Below are positions 44,580 to 53,372 of a stretch of DNA of 62,204 nucleotides, in pieces (the first letter of the stretch is position 1; each line of letters starts with the position of its first letter). The position numbers and the translations under genes are program-made. Origin of the DNA: an uncultured Muribaculaceae bacterium (GTDB taxonomy: Bacteria; Bacteroidota; Bacteroidia; Bacteroidales; Muribaculaceae); NCBI GenBank assembly GCA_910586475.1, contig CAJUHM010000006.1, forward strand, positions 1 through 62,204, written 5' to 3'. The notes under the pieces were generated by a model, which had not been told where the DNA came from, ran no database searches, and was given only the letters and a program-made list of their open reading frames with translations.

Positions 44580-45935
44580 TCAAAAGAAATATGACACAAG
44601 CACTATTGCGATCAGCACCGGCGCGACAAACCGAATGATGAAAAGAATCGGCCTGTAAAGCCTTGTGCGGAAAGTTCCGTTGTTGGTAAGCTGCCTGGAA
44701 AGAAGATCACGCGGCGCAAACCATCCCATGTAGAGACACATGAAAATCGAGACAACCGGAAGCATAATGTTGGTTGCAAGATTGTCGAGAAAATCGAAAA
44801 TTGTGAATCCCGCGATCCGGAACCCGTTCCACGGCCCGAGCGACAGACTGCATATCGAACTGAACACAAACAACGGAAGCAGAACAATAAGGCATGCCTT
44901 CCATCGCGCTATCCGGAAACGGTCACGGACAAACGCAACCGACACTTCGGCAATGGATATTGTCGATGTCAGAGCCGCCACTGTCAGAAGAAGGAAGAAA
45001 AGAATCGACCAGAATCTCGTCAGTGCCATCTGCGAGAACACCTCAGGAAGCGTGATGAAGACCAGAGTCGCCCCTCGCAGGCCATCTCCGGATAGTCCGA
45101 ATGAAGTGACCGCCGGGAAAATGATAAAACCCATCATTACAGCAACAAGCAAGTCGAGCGACGCCACAGTGAAAGCCGTGCGGATCAGTCGCGTATCTTT
45201 CGGGAAGTAGCTCGAATAGGTAATCAGGATGCCCATGCCGAGACTCAGCGAGAAAAAAGCCTGGCCGAGAGCATTTAGAACAACCGATGGTGTGATCTGA
45301 GAGAAATCGGGATTAAGGAAAAATGCCAGCCCTTCAGCTGCTTTAGGGAGCGAGAGAGTCTCACATATAAAAATGATCAGAATTCCGAACAGAATCGGCA
45401 TCATGATATTAGACATCCGCTCTATCCCATGCCTGACTCCAGCTATCAGGACTCCGAGATTTATGAGAATCATGACATAGGTGTTCAGCAGAGGTCCTGT
45501 CGGACGGGTAATGAACTCATCCATCTTCTCGTAAAAATTCACCGGCTGACCTTCGGTCAACTGTTCATAAAGTCCTCCGGTAACAGACTGCCATAGATAT
45601 TCAAACGACCAGCCTGCCACAACCATATAGAAACACAGAATCAGATAGCTCGCCACAATGGCAAGTCCTCCGACACCCCACCATCCTTTGGATGCTCCAA
45701 GATTCTTGAAAACTCCGACGGAATCGCTACGACCTGCGCGTCCAAGAGCAAACTCGCTCAGCATCACCGGAATTCCAAGTATAAGGACACAAACCAGATA
45801 GACAATCAGAAAGGCTGCGCCGCCGTTGGCCTGCACCTCCGCCGGAAATCTCCATATATTACCGAGTCCGACAGCCGAACCGACTGTAGCCGCAATCATT
45901 CCAAGCTTTGAAGCGAATTGTGTTTTTTTTGCCAC
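44580..45935 (-). CDS. Sodium-dependent transporter (SNF/NSS family), first of a pair
   Basis: A 451-residue carrier with about 12 membrane helices and the family start GSAVGLGNIWRFPAEVQ; FFSLSLGMGILITYSSYF is the helix 6-7 region. It appears to begin at a GTG (45933-45935), as no ATG precedes it in frame and the next Met (13) would cut into the conserved first helix. It resembles the second carrier along its length but is clearly diverged, so the pair arose by an old duplication or separate acquisition. Substrate unknown, probably an amino acid with Na+. Confidence 0.9.
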   Translation of the reverse strand: MAKKTQFASKLGMIAATVGSAVGLGNIWRFPAEVQANGGAAFLIVYLVCVLILGIPVMLSEFALGRAGRSDSVGVFKNLGASKGWWGVGGLAIVASYLILCFYMVVAGWSFEYLWQSVTGGLYEQLTEGQPVNFYEKMDEFITRPTGPLLNTYVMILINLGVLIAGVRHGIERMSNIMMPILFGILIIFICETLSLPKAAEGLAFFLNPDFSQITPSVVLNALGQAFFSLSLGMGILITYSSYFPKDTRLIRTAFTVASLDLLVAVMMGFIIFPAVTSFGLSGDGLRGATLVFITLPEVFSQMALTRFWSILFFLLLTVAALTSTISIAEVSVAFVRDRFRIARWKACLIVLLPLFVFSSICSLSLGPWNGFRIAGFTIFDFLDNLATNIMLPVVSIFMCLYMGWFAPRDLLSRQLTNNGTFRTRLYRPILFIIRFVAPVLIAIVLVSYFF

Positions 45936-46029
45936 TGTAGATAGTATTAAAATTTTTAAACGTGTTCCTACGCGTAAGTTCCGACCTCTTGACGGTCATA
46001 CTCAGAATGCGAAATCTATTATATCTTTA

Positions 46030-46037
46030 CAAATTTA
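46030..46037 (-). promoter_or_regulatory. -7 box (TAAATTTG) for the SNF transporter pair
   Basis: TAAATTTG on the minus strand, 94 nt before the GTG start of the first SNF gene. The -33 region is weak. Confidence 0.45.
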
Positions 46038-46152
46038 GCCATTATTCTTTCAATTATAAAGCATTTTGACATTTTTTCTTTCTTTTTATCACAACGCATA
46101 ATTCATTGTACCTTCATTTCTGACGCTTTGATAAACACCGGCAATTTTATAA

Positions 46153-46183
46153 TTGTTCATGTCATAATAGTTTACTATTTTTG
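46153..46183 (+). promoter_or_regulatory. Promoter of the VanZ-GNAT gene (TTG-N20-TATTTTTG)
   Basis: TTG at 46153-46155 and TATTTTTG at 46176-46183 are 20 nt apart, close to consensus. The ATG follows 49 nt after the -7 box. Confidence 0.55.
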
Positions 46184-46232
46184 TAAAAGTGACAAAACGC
46201 CCCAGACTGGCCTACAATAATTATCCTTATCA

Positions 46233-47171
46233 ATGAAAAAACTCCAATCCTGTTTTCTGCTTCTCAATGCCTTCCCATTAGGAATGGCTTCAGCTATAAT
46301 CCTTTGCATCATCTGCATCACGACCCTGATGCCACCATCCGGCGTGCCGTCCGTATCGATCCCGAATATCGACAAAGTAGTCCACGCACTATTTTTCGGT
46401 GTCCTGTCAACGGTCTTCATCTTCGACATCTCAAGATACATGAAACGCACCGGAACGAACATCTACCTCTCCTGCGCACTCGCTTCGACACTTATTGGAG
46501 CGTTAATCGAAATCGCGCAGGACTCTATGGGACTTGGACGCAGCGGTGACTGGTATGACCTTATAGCAGATGCGGCCGGAGCTTTCGCCATTCCACTACT
46601 ATTCATGAAAATAATTGCACGTCTGACAACCGACTATTCGCTAAGACTCTCTGAAGTGAAGAAATCATCGCGTATTCCCGACTCAGTCCGCAAACTATAT
46701 TTCGAATCATTCCCGCCCGACGAACAACGCCCATGGCATTCAATTGAACAACTGATCGACACCGACAAACGATTCCATTTCGAGATCATCCGGATCGGCG
46801 ACAATGACTGTGGACTGGTGACATGGTGGAAGCTCGACGGCTTCTCCTATATCGAGCACTTTGCAGTATCCCCGGCAATGCGATCCAATGGCATCGGCTC
46901 GCTCGCGCTCAGTCGGTTCATCGCACGAAACAAAAAGCAATCAGTAGTCCTCGAAGTCGAGCCGGAAGCAACCGGAGAAATGGCCCGACGCCGAATCGGA
47001 TTCTACAGACGCCACGGGTTCTCTTCCCATCCCGAGTTCCATTACATACAGCCCCCATACACACCCGAATCCAGTCCGGTCGAATTAATGCTGATGACAA
47101 GCGGAATCGCTCCGGAACTCAACCATGTCATGACTGCGCTCCACAGGGATGTATATGCATGGAAAGACTGA
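46233..47171 (+). CDS. VanZ-like membrane domain fused to a GNAT acetyltransferase
   Basis: One uninterrupted 312-codon frame joins two families. Residues ~1-125 are VanZ-like with four membrane helices and the family motifs PNIDKVVHALFFGVL and IEIAQ...GDWYDLIADAAGAF. Residues ~135-312 form a GNAT domain: YIEHFAVSPAMRSNGIGSLAL holds the acyl-CoA loop (RSNGIG), followed by VLEVEPEATG and IGFYRRHGF. In Bacteroidetes VanZ-like proteins are usually separate. The catalytic part is expected on the cytoplasmic face of the inner membrane. The substrate is unknown. A frameshift or assembly fusion is unlikely, as both domains and the linker share one frame and similar codon use. Confidence 0.8.
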   Translation: MKKLQSCFLLLNAFPLGMASAIILCIICITTLMPPSGVPSVSIPNIDKVVHALFFGVLSTVFIFDISRYMKRTGTNIYLSCALASTLIGALIEIAQDSMGLGRSGDWYDLIADAAGAFAIPLLFMKIIARLTTDYSLRLSEVKKSSRIPDSVRKLYFESFPPDEQRPWHSIEQLIDTDKRFHFEIIRIGDNDCGLVTWWKLDGFSYIEHFAVSPAMRSNGIGSLALSRFIARNKKQSVVLEVEPEATGEMARRRIGFYRRHGFSSHPEFHYIQPPYTPESSPVELMLMTSGIAPELNHVMTALHRDVYAWKD

Positions 47172-47214
47172 TTGCCGACCGCCTCTTCTATAATTATCAT
47201 TCCCTCTCTAAAAC

Positions 47215-47255
47215 ACAGACGGCGTGCCGGATAGGAATCCGCCATCGCCGTCTGT
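47215..47255. terminator. Bidirectional terminator
   Basis: A 10-bp stem (47215-47224 with 47246-47255) is followed by TTTTT on the plus strand and, on the minus strand, by TTTAGAG. It separates the VanZ-GNAT gene from the convergent fabD. Confidence 0.7.
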
Positions 47256-47281
47256 TTTTTCAGTATCTAATCTAAAATTTC

Positions 47282-48160
47282 TTACTGACGTCCGGAAGTT
47301 GCGACCGAGCGGTCAATCTTCAGAACCAGACCCTGAAGCACCTTGCCCGGACCGAGCTCAACAAATTCAGTAGCTCCATCGGCAATCATGTTCTTAACAG
47401 TCTGGGTCCAGCGGACAGGAGCTGTCAGCTGAGCGACCAGATTAGCTTTAATCTCTGCGGGATCGGTGTGTGGTTTTGCATCAACATTCTGATAAACAGG
47501 GCAGATCGGAATCGAAACGACAGTCTTTTCAATCGCAGCGGCAAGTTCTGCGCGAGCCGGTTCCATGCAAGGCGAATGGAACGCACCGCCGACTTTCAGT
47601 TTGAGAGCACGTTTCGCACCTGCAGCAAGAAGTTTTTCGCAAGCAGCGTCAACCGCCTCGATCTCACCGGAGATCACAATCTGGCCGGGACAATTGTAGT
47701 TGGCGCAGACAACGACTCCTTCAACTTCATTACAGATCGATTCAACTGTTTCATCGGGCAGAGCCAGAACAGCAGCCATTGTCGACGGCTTCAGCTCACA
47801 AGCCTTCTGCATTGCCTGAGCACGGGCAGAAACCAGACGGAGTCCATCTTCGAAAGTCAGAGCGCCGGCGGCAACAAGAGCAGAGAATTCGCCGAGCGAG
47901 TGACCGGCCACCATGTCAGGCTTGAATTCCTCGCCGAGCGTTTTTGCAAGAACAACCGAATGAAGGAAAATGGCAGGCTGAGTGACTTTTGTCTGCTTCA
48001 GTTCCTCATCGGTTCCGTTAAACATTATTTCTGTGATGTTGAATCCAAGAATCTCATTGGCCTTGTCGAACATGGCGCGAGCCTCGGCATTGTTTTCATA
48101 AAGATCTTTGCCCATTCCAACAAACTGGGCTCCCTGACCGGGAAATACGAATGCTTTCAT
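47282..48160 (-). CDS. fabD: Malonyl-CoA:ACP transacylase
   Basis: The 292-residue enzyme loads malonate on acyl carrier protein for fatty acid synthesis. It begins MKAFVFPGQGAQFVGMG, has the nucleophile Ser88 in AGHSLGEFSAL, and the acyl-binding segment GGAFHSPCMEPA with the catalytic histidine. VELGPGKVLQGLVLKI ends the domain. Length is standard. It stands alone here, without the other fab genes, and is divergent from tatA. Confidence 0.95.
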   Translation of the reverse strand: MKAFVFPGQGAQFVGMGKDLYENNAEARAMFDKANEILGFNITEIMFNGTDEELKQTKVTQPAIFLHSVVLAKTLGEEFKPDMVAGHSLGEFSALVAAGALTFEDGLRLVSARAQAMQKACELKPSTMAAVLALPDETVESICNEVEGVVVCANYNCPGQIVISGEIEAVDAACEKLLAAGAKRALKLKVGGAFHSPCMEPARAELAAAIEKTVVSIPICPVYQNVDAKPHTDPAEIKANLVAQLTAPVRWTQTVKNMIADGATEFVELGPGKVLQGLVLKIDRSVATSGRQ

Positions 48161-48254
48161 TCTGCTATATTTTATTATAAGTAATAGTTATCGACGGGAC
48201 ACGGCGGCTAATGAAGACATAGCCCTCCGTCAACGCGGGTAATACGCGATCCGG

Positions 48255-48286
48255 TTGCAAAGTTACAAAATTTTGTTGTATCTTTG
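48255..48286 (+). promoter_or_regulatory. tatA promoter (TTG-N21-TATCTTTG)
   Basis: TATCTTTG at 48279-48286 is a good -7 box with TTG at 48255-48257. The -33 part overlaps the fabD -7 box on the other strand. Confidence 0.55.
48258..48265 (-). promoter_or_regulatory. fabD -7 box (TAACTTTG)
   Basis: TAACTTTG on the minus strand, 98 nt before the fabD ATG. It lies inside the divergent tatA promoter, so the two polymerase sites should compete. Confidence 0.5.
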
Positions 48287-48376
48287 CATATAGATATGCA
48301 AGCGATCGGAATAAAGTAAGCCCGCTCCCAAATGTTCCGACAACAACTACTATCATCTTCAATCATTTTCTATCCC

Positions 48377-48607
48377 ATGAACATCCTGACTCTCATTCCT
48401 CTTTTCCTCGGCAATCTCCGCGGCAGCGAGATTCTCATTATTGCACTCATTATTCTTCTTCTCTTCGGCGGCAAAAAAATTCCCGAACTGATGCGCGGAA
48501 TCGGCAAAGGAGTGAAAAGTTTCCGTCAGGGCATGAATGAGATAAACAACGAAGTAAACCGAGACAACGATAGTTCCGGAAAGACCGACTCGGCAAACGA
48601 AAATTAA
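48377..48607 (+). CDS. tatA: Sec-independent translocase subunit TatA/B
   Basis: I choose the ATG at 48377 (76 aa) because the protein then has the usual short N-terminus; an in-frame ATG at 48332 would add 15 residues. One membrane helix (about 15-28, IALIILLLFGGKKIPEL including the FGxKKxPEL hinge) is followed by the amphipathic helix GIGKGVKSFRQGMNEI and an acidic tail. It builds the twin-arginine translocation pore with TatC. tatC starts 17 nt downstream. Confidence 0.9.
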   Translation: MNILTLIPLFLGNLRGSEILIIALIILLLFGGKKIPELMRGIGKGVKSFRQGMNEINNEVNRDNDSSGKTDSANEN

Positions 48608-48624
48608 TTTCCCCGATAACAGCC

Positions 48625-49464
48625 ATGCAGGCATCTGCCCGACCGGAAAACACCAACCGACCTGCCAACGATTCATTTTGGGAACACCTTGACGCTCTTC
48701 GCTCGCTGCTTTTGCGCGGAGCCATTTTCTTTATTGCAGCAGCAATCATTATCTTCTTATGGATGCCCGAGATTTTCGACAGCGTCATCCTTGCACCTTG
48801 CCGCGAAGACTTTCCACTCTACCGTCTGCTGAACCGGATCTCCGAATACGGGCTTCCGATCTCAGAAGAAGAATCGCCTGGCAAGTTTCATATCGAACTC
48901 ATCAACATAGCACTTGCCACCCAGTTCATGCTCCACGTCTCCACGTCGCTCTGGCTGGCATTGATAGTCTGCACTCCACTGAATATCTATCTGATATGGA
49001 AATTTGTAGCTCCGGCACTCTACAAATCTGAACGCTCTGCAATACGTTGCGCAATGCTGTTCGGAGCCATAATGTTCTATGCCGGAATCGCGGTCAGCTA
49101 TTTCATGATTTTCCCACTTACACTCCGTTTTCTATCAACCTATCAGCTCAGTCCAGGAATTCCGAATGTCATTGCTATTGATTCCTACATGGACACTCTG
49201 ACCGGATTATCGCTTGTTATGGGAATAACATTTGAGTTGCCGTTAGTATCATGGTTGTTAGGAAAGATCGAACTCGCCGACCGATCGTTTTTCATTGGCT
49301 ACCGCCGCCACGCAATTGTAGCACTTATGATTCTTGCAGCGATCATCACTCCGACGGGAGACCCCTTTACATTGTTCGTTGTCTTCATTCCGCTCTATAT
49401 CCTCTGGGAGCTGAGCGCGCTGCTCGTACCCAAACAAAGCAAGAAACTCGACCACTCCCTCTGA
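48625..49464 (+). CDS. tatC: Sec-independent translocase subunit TatC
   Basis: A 279-residue membrane protein with six helices. The N-terminal FWEHLDALRSLLLRG contains the conserved signal-peptide-binding EHLxxLR motif; GIAVSYFMIFPLTLRFL and FGLPLV-like FELPLVSWLLG and AIITPTGDPFTLFVVFIPLYILWE are standard TatC segments. It recognises twin-arginine signal peptides and works with TatA. The operon has tatA and tatC only, the usual Bacteroidetes set. Confidence 0.95.
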   Translation: MQASARPENTNRPANDSFWEHLDALRSLLLRGAIFFIAAAIIIFLWMPEIFDSVILAPCREDFPLYRLLNRISEYGLPISEEESPGKFHIELINIALATQFMLHVSTSLWLALIVCTPLNIYLIWKFVAPALYKSERSAIRCAMLFGAIMFYAGIAVSYFMIFPLTLRFLSTYQLSPGIPNVIAIDSYMDTLTGLSLVMGITFELPLVSWLLGKIELADRSFFIGYRRHAIVALMILAAIITPTGDPFTLFVVFIPLYILWELSALLVPKQSKKLDHSL

Positions 49465-49528
49465 ACCGGAAGCCACCCTGCAGCCCCATGAATGAACACG
49501 GCCCGTCATCGCGATATGACATTCGCGG

Positions 49529-49807
49529 CTAAGTACAGAAACGGGCAACAAGCGTTGCCACCCCCTCGGCAGAGGGCACAAGCTTATCCTCCGGCGTAAC
49601 TTCCACAAGGCCGCCGATCTCCACACATATACAATCGGGCATCACAGAGTCAGACTCGGCAAGTGTAACGGTCAGATCATCGGGACTTATCTGCAACTGG
49701 GCATCAGCCGCATACTTAAACGGGTTGGCGATATAACTCTCGACAGCCTCGTAGACACGACGCGTAAAGGCTTCGATTATTCCTCCTGAAGAAAATTTGT
49801 TTTTCAT
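49529..49807 (-). CDS. Hypothetical protein, 92 aa
   Basis: I do not recognise this protein. It is small, acidic and soluble, with an N-terminal helix (GGIIEAFTRRVYEAVESYI) and a C-terminal region of probable beta strands (LQISPDDLTVTLAESDS, CVEIGGLVEVTPED). It has no membrane segment. It converges on tatC with a 64-nt gap. The region 49808-50089 before tonB holds no other gene. Confidence 0.55.
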   Translation of the reverse strand: MKNKFSSGGIIEAFTRRVYEAVESYIANPFKYAADAQLQISPDDLTVTLAESDSVMPDCICVEIGGLVEVTPEDKLVPSAEGVATLVARFCT

Positions 49808-50038
49808 AATCTTAAAGGTCTAAAGGTTTCTACCGGGCGGACATAAACGTCCAGCAGCAAGCGGCCAATTTCGCACTCGCAGCCGTTTTTATAAACAACA
49901 ATATCAGGATCAACTTAGTTTAATCCCCCACCACGAACCGACACCAATTCCCACTCGTATCAAGCTCAAAAAACAACTCTCCACACTGGCGGCAAAATAA
50001 AACTGACCGACCTTAATAAACCTTAATAGTGCAAGACA

Positions 50039-50068
50039 AGAGCGGTGCGCCGACTGGCGCACCGCTCT
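50039..50068 (-). terminator. Terminator of the exb-tonB operon
   Basis: A perfect 13-bp GC-rich stem (50039-50051 with 50056-50068, loop CGACT/AGTC) lies 22 nt after the tonB stop. The minus-strand continuation is TGTCTTGCAC, only partly T-rich. Confidence 0.7.
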
Positions 50069-50089
50069 AAAATATCTAATCACGAAGGA

Positions 50090-50962
50090 TTATTTTGTAA
50101 GCTTGAAGGTAATCGGAAGGGTATACCACACGTTAACGGGGTTACCGTTCATCTTACCGGGAGTGAACTTCTTGAGAGTCTTAACCACTCGTTTAGCTTC
50201 TTTGTCAAGATCCGGGTCTTTACCGCGAACAACCTTAACTTCACCTACGGTACCGTTCTTCGTTACAACGAACTGCACGACAACTTTACCTTCGATGCCG
50301 TTTTCCTGAGCGACGCTCGGATAACGGATGTTCTTGGACACGTCAGCGAGAAGAGCTGCATCACCACCAGGATACTGGGGCATCTGCTCAACAGAAGTGA
50401 AGACTTTGTTGTCATCTTCTTTCTTCTCAACCCTCGGGGGTTCGGGCTTAGGCTCATCAACAACTACAACGTCTTTGTGTTCCTGAGCATCAATGATGTC
50501 ATCGACACCCTGATCCTGATCCTGGCTACCGACTGCAGTAGTGTTTTCTTTGAGTTCGTCCTGGTTCTTGATCTGTTCTGTAACCTTATCGTCTTCTATA
50601 ATGGCGATCTCAGTAAGTTTCACCGTGTTAAGAAGCTCTTCCTTGATCACTTCCTCCTTCGGTTCTTCATACTTCTGAGGTTCTTCTTCGGGAGTTTCCT
50701 CCTCCTGAGCTTCCTCGGTCACCATTTCAACAAGAGCCTGTTCGTTTTCATCATCCGGACGTGCCTCAGCTGCAGCAATCACTGTGTTTACGAGCACAGC
50801 GAGAATCGCAACGATAGCAAGGATGAGAATGATAACAATCATGGCCTTGTTGTGACGCTTTGCGGATTCAGCGCGAAGCTCGTAAGCTCCATACGCTTTA
50901 TTCTTTCCAGCGAAGACAATGTCACGCCACTCTTTTGATGAAAGATCTACATCTTTTGCCAT
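50090..50962 (-). CDS. tonB: Energy transducer TonB
   Basis: A 290-residue TonB protein. The cytoplasmic N-terminus has KNKAYGAYELR, typical of Bacteroidetes TonB, then one membrane helix (~42-63), a long Glu/Pro/Lys-rich periplasmic spacer (~70-190, including EEEETPEEEPQKYEEPKEE-like stretches) and the TonB C-terminal domain (~205-290; MPQYPGGDAAL, VQFVVTKNGTVGEVKVVRG). It transmits ion-gradient energy from ExbB/ExbD to outer-membrane receptors such as SusC. It is the last gene of the exb operon. Confidence 0.93.
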   Translation of the reverse strand: MAKDVDLSSKEWRDIVFAGKNKAYGAYELRAESAKRHNKAMIVIILILAIVAILAVLVNTVIAAAEARPDDENEQALVEMVTEEAQEEETPEEEPQKYEEPKEEVIKEELLNTVKLTEIAIIEDDKVTEQIKNQDELKENTTAVGSQDQDQGVDDIIDAQEHKDVVVVDEPKPEPPRVEKKEDDNKVFTSVEQMPQYPGGDAALLADVSKNIRYPSVAQENGIEGKVVVQFVVTKNGTVGEVKVVRGKDPDLDKEAKRVVKTLKKFTPGKMNGNPVNVWYTLPITFKLTK

Positions 50963-51006
50963 ATTTCATTCAAATTTTGGAGTTCAACATAAAATCAATC
51001 ATCAAA

Positions 51007-51771
51007 TTATTTCGCAGGATGCTTTTTGAGGTAGTCTTCAAGCATGAGAGAGTCAATCTTATTCATGTTGTCGATCTGATAACGTGAAATCTGGTTGATC
51101 TGCATCTCATCGAGAGCACCGATCAGACCTTCCCAGGAAGCACGGTTTGTAGCCTTGATGACAACAACCGGACGGGTAAGGGTAGAGTCGTTACGGATTT
51201 CTTTAGCGCGTGCCTGATAGATACTGTCGTTAGCATCTTTGTTGGGTGACAGCTTTTTTTCACGCCAGTCTTTCTTCAGAACATCGATCTTGGAAAGAAC
51301 TGCAGTGTTGCGGTCGTGCAGGATTTTGCGGATACCACGCTGAACGTCGCCTTCGTTTCCGACAAACGCTTCCTGCGCAAGTTTATTGTTGGGCAGAGAG
51401 CCTGTCGAGATGAATGCCTGAATAGCATCATTGTCAACTTCGGGCTTACCTTCGTAGTAGTAAACGATATTCTTGGGTTTGCCGTTTTCATCCTTTTTGA
51501 TGTTACCGTCAGCGTCGCGCTCGGTATCGACAATAAGAGTGATGGCTTCGGATTCTTTAGCTTGGTTCATGTCAGACTGTTCGACCTTCTCGTTAGTCGG
51601 GAGAGTGATCTGCAGAGTCTGGGATTTGATCATTGTGGTACAAAGCATAAAGAATGTAATCAAGAGCATGTTCATATCCACCATGGGCGTAAAGTCCACA
51701 TGGATCGACATCTTCTTCTGGGCGCCTTTTTTCTTTTTGCCGCCTTTGTCTGATTGTTCTATCTGTGCCAT
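51007..51771 (-). CDS. exbD: ExbD/TolR family protein (enlarged), second copy
   Basis: A 254-residue ExbD-like protein, much longer than the classical ~140. The basic cytoplasmic start (GGKKKKGAQKKMS) precedes the single membrane helix, FTPMVDMNMLLITFFML, with the proton-path aspartate in the PMVDMNMLL motif. The periplasmic part (~residues 50-254) has inserted charged segments and ends in the usual RASWEGLIGALDEMQINQI region. It lies 5 nt after the first exbD gene. The two ExbDs differ strongly and may form a mixed complex. Confidence 0.88.
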   Translation of the reverse strand: MAQIEQSDKGGKKKKGAQKKMSIHVDFTPMVDMNMLLITFFMLCTTMIKSQTLQITLPTNEKVEQSDMNQAKESEAITLIVDTERDADGNIKKDENGKPKNIVYYYEGKPEVDNDAIQAFISTGSLPNNKLAQEAFVGNEGDVQRGIRKILHDRNTAVLSKIDVLKKDWREKKLSPNKDANDSIYQARAKEIRNDSTLTRPVVVIKATNRASWEGLIGALDEMQINQISRYQIDNMNKIDSLMLEDYLKKHPAK

Positions 51772-51776
51772 AATGA

Positions 51777-52493
51777 TTAATCCTGTTCGGTTTTAAGAGC
51801 AGTCATCAAGCTGAATCGGTTCATCTTGAGAGTCTGAAGATTGTCAAGAACGTTATGAACTGTTTCATAGGGAGTATCCTTATCGGCCTTGACAGCGATA
51901 CCTTCACCCTTCTTCATCTGGCTCTGGAGGTTGTCGTTGCCTGAAGAATAGATGGCACGCATCCAGATCTGGAATTCGTTGGGTTTTGTAAGGTCTTTGT
52001 TGTCATCCAAGGGGATACCGACCCCAGGATTGTTCATGTCAGTGATGTACTTGTCCTGTTCGGTCTGAGACATTGCGAGGAATTTCTTCAAGTCCTTCAT
52101 CGGGACACCGAAAGTGCCGATTTTCGAGAAAGCGTCAACTTCAGCTTCGGTGAGGTTCACCTTGTTTGAGTGAGACTTGTTGTACTCGGCGACGGCATTT
52201 TTAAGCACTTCCTTACGGATAGGCTCAGTAGCCCATGCACCTTCTGCCACATTGGGATCGGCTTCACCAGAAATAGAGATGAACACCTTACCTTCCGGGC
52301 TCACGAGGATCGAAGCGAGGTTGGCAGTCGGGACCTTCGTTTCAGAAACAGAAGAAGGAGTCAACACAGTGACAGGTTCTTTCTGAAGGAAGGTAGAAGT
52401 CAACATGAAGAAAGTAAGCAAAAGAACAGTAACGTCACTCATCGCGGTCATGTCGATGAGGGTACTCTTTCTTTTAATTTTTACTTTTCCCAT
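51777..52493 (-). CDS. exbD: ExbD/TolR family protein (enlarged), first copy
   Basis: A 238-residue ExbD-like protein. The single membrane helix DMTAMSDVTVLLLTFFMLT holds the conserved aspartate (AMSDVTVLL). The periplasmic part carries the ILVSPEGKVFISI strand region and a long insert before TPYETVHNVLDNLQTLKM, the usual end. It is 45 nt downstream of exbB. As with its neighbour, the extra ~100 residues are shared by many Bacteroidetes homologues as far as I recall. Confidence 0.88.
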   Translation of the reverse strand: MGKVKIKRKSTLIDMTAMSDVTVLLLTFFMLTSTFLQKEPVTVLTPSSVSETKVPTANLASILVSPEGKVFISISGEADPNVAEGAWATEPIRKEVLKNAVAEYNKSHSNKVNLTEAEVDAFSKIGTFGVPMKDLKKFLAMSQTEQDKYITDMNNPGVGIPLDDNKDLTKPNEFQIWMRAIYSSGNDNLQSQMKKGEGIAVKADKDTPYETVHNVLDNLQTLKMNRFSLMTALKTEQD

Positions 52494-52538
52494 ATTACTT
52501 AATTATATGATTCGAGTTAATAAATTAGGTAATAGGGA

Positions 52539-53372
52539 TTAGTGAGTAGCTGCGAATGTCTGAACAATCGAGAAGCCGATTTCGTCGATAGCGTAAGTGA
52601 GGTTATCGATTTTGTTGGTGTAGAAGTTGTAAGAGATAACAGCGAATGCACCAGTTGCGATACCGAATGCGGTATTGATAAGTGCCTCCGAGATACCAGT
52701 TGAAAGTTCAGTCGAGTCAGGGGCACCAGACTGAGCGAGGGCCTGGAACGACTTGATCATACCCATTACAGTACCGAGAAGACCGACGAGAGTACCGAGG
52801 GTAGTCATGGTAGCGACGATAGGGAGGTTCTGCTGAAGAGCGGGCATTTCAAGAGCGGTAGCTTCTTCAACTTCTTTCTGAAGCATGGCAACTTTCTGTT
52901 CTTTTGTAAGTTCAGTGTTGGCATCCATTTCCTGATATTTCACGAGAGCAGCAGCAACAACAGCGGCAACAGAGCCTTTCTGTTTTTCGCAGAGAGCTTT
53001 TGCACCAGCGATGTCTTTCTTCTGAAGGCAAGCTTTCACACCAGCAACGAATTTTGCGATGTTACCTTTACCTTTAGCAGACTTCATGGCGATGAAACGT
53101 TCAACAGAGAGAACAATTACAGTAAGGAAGAGAGTCTGGAGGATAGGCACAATGAAACCACCTTTATAGATAGTTCCCCAAAGGTCGATGGGGTGACCTT
53201 CTTCAAAGTGAGATTCGTGACCGAACCAGAACATGAAAAGACAGATTGCAACAACAAAGCAAGCGCAGATAACCATGAAGGCATTCTTGATACCGGTTAC
53301 ATTGCTACCAGAGTTAGCAACTTTCTTTGCGGCGGGCTTAGCCTGCGGCTGAGTGGGCTTTTGAGCTTCCAT
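52539..53372 (-). CDS. exbB: MotA/TolQ/ExbB proton channel family protein
   Basis: A 277-residue membrane protein, the stator of the TonB energising complex. An N-terminal Lys/Pro/Ala-rich cytoplasmic tail precedes a first helix (~30-48), a second at ~70-92 (PILQTLFLTVIVLSVERFIA) and two at the conserved C-terminal core (TLGTLVGLLGTVMGMIKSF and TAFGIATGAFAVISYNFY). The GLLGTVMGMIKSF signature is diagnostic for the family. It heads the exbB-exbD-exbD-tonB operon and has a full consensus promoter 155 nt upstream. Confidence 0.92.
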   Translation of the reverse strand: MEAQKPTQPQAKPAAKKVANSGSNVTGIKNAFMVICACFVVAICLFMFWFGHESHFEEGHPIDLWGTIYKGGFIVPILQTLFLTVIVLSVERFIAMKSAKGKGNIAKFVAGVKACLQKKDIAGAKALCEKQKGSVAAVVAAALVKYQEMDANTELTKEQKVAMLQKEVEEATALEMPALQQNLPIVATMTTLGTLVGLLGTVMGMIKSFQALAQSGAPDSTELSTGISEALINTAFGIATGAFAVISYNFYTNKIDNLTYAIDEIGFSIVQTFAATH

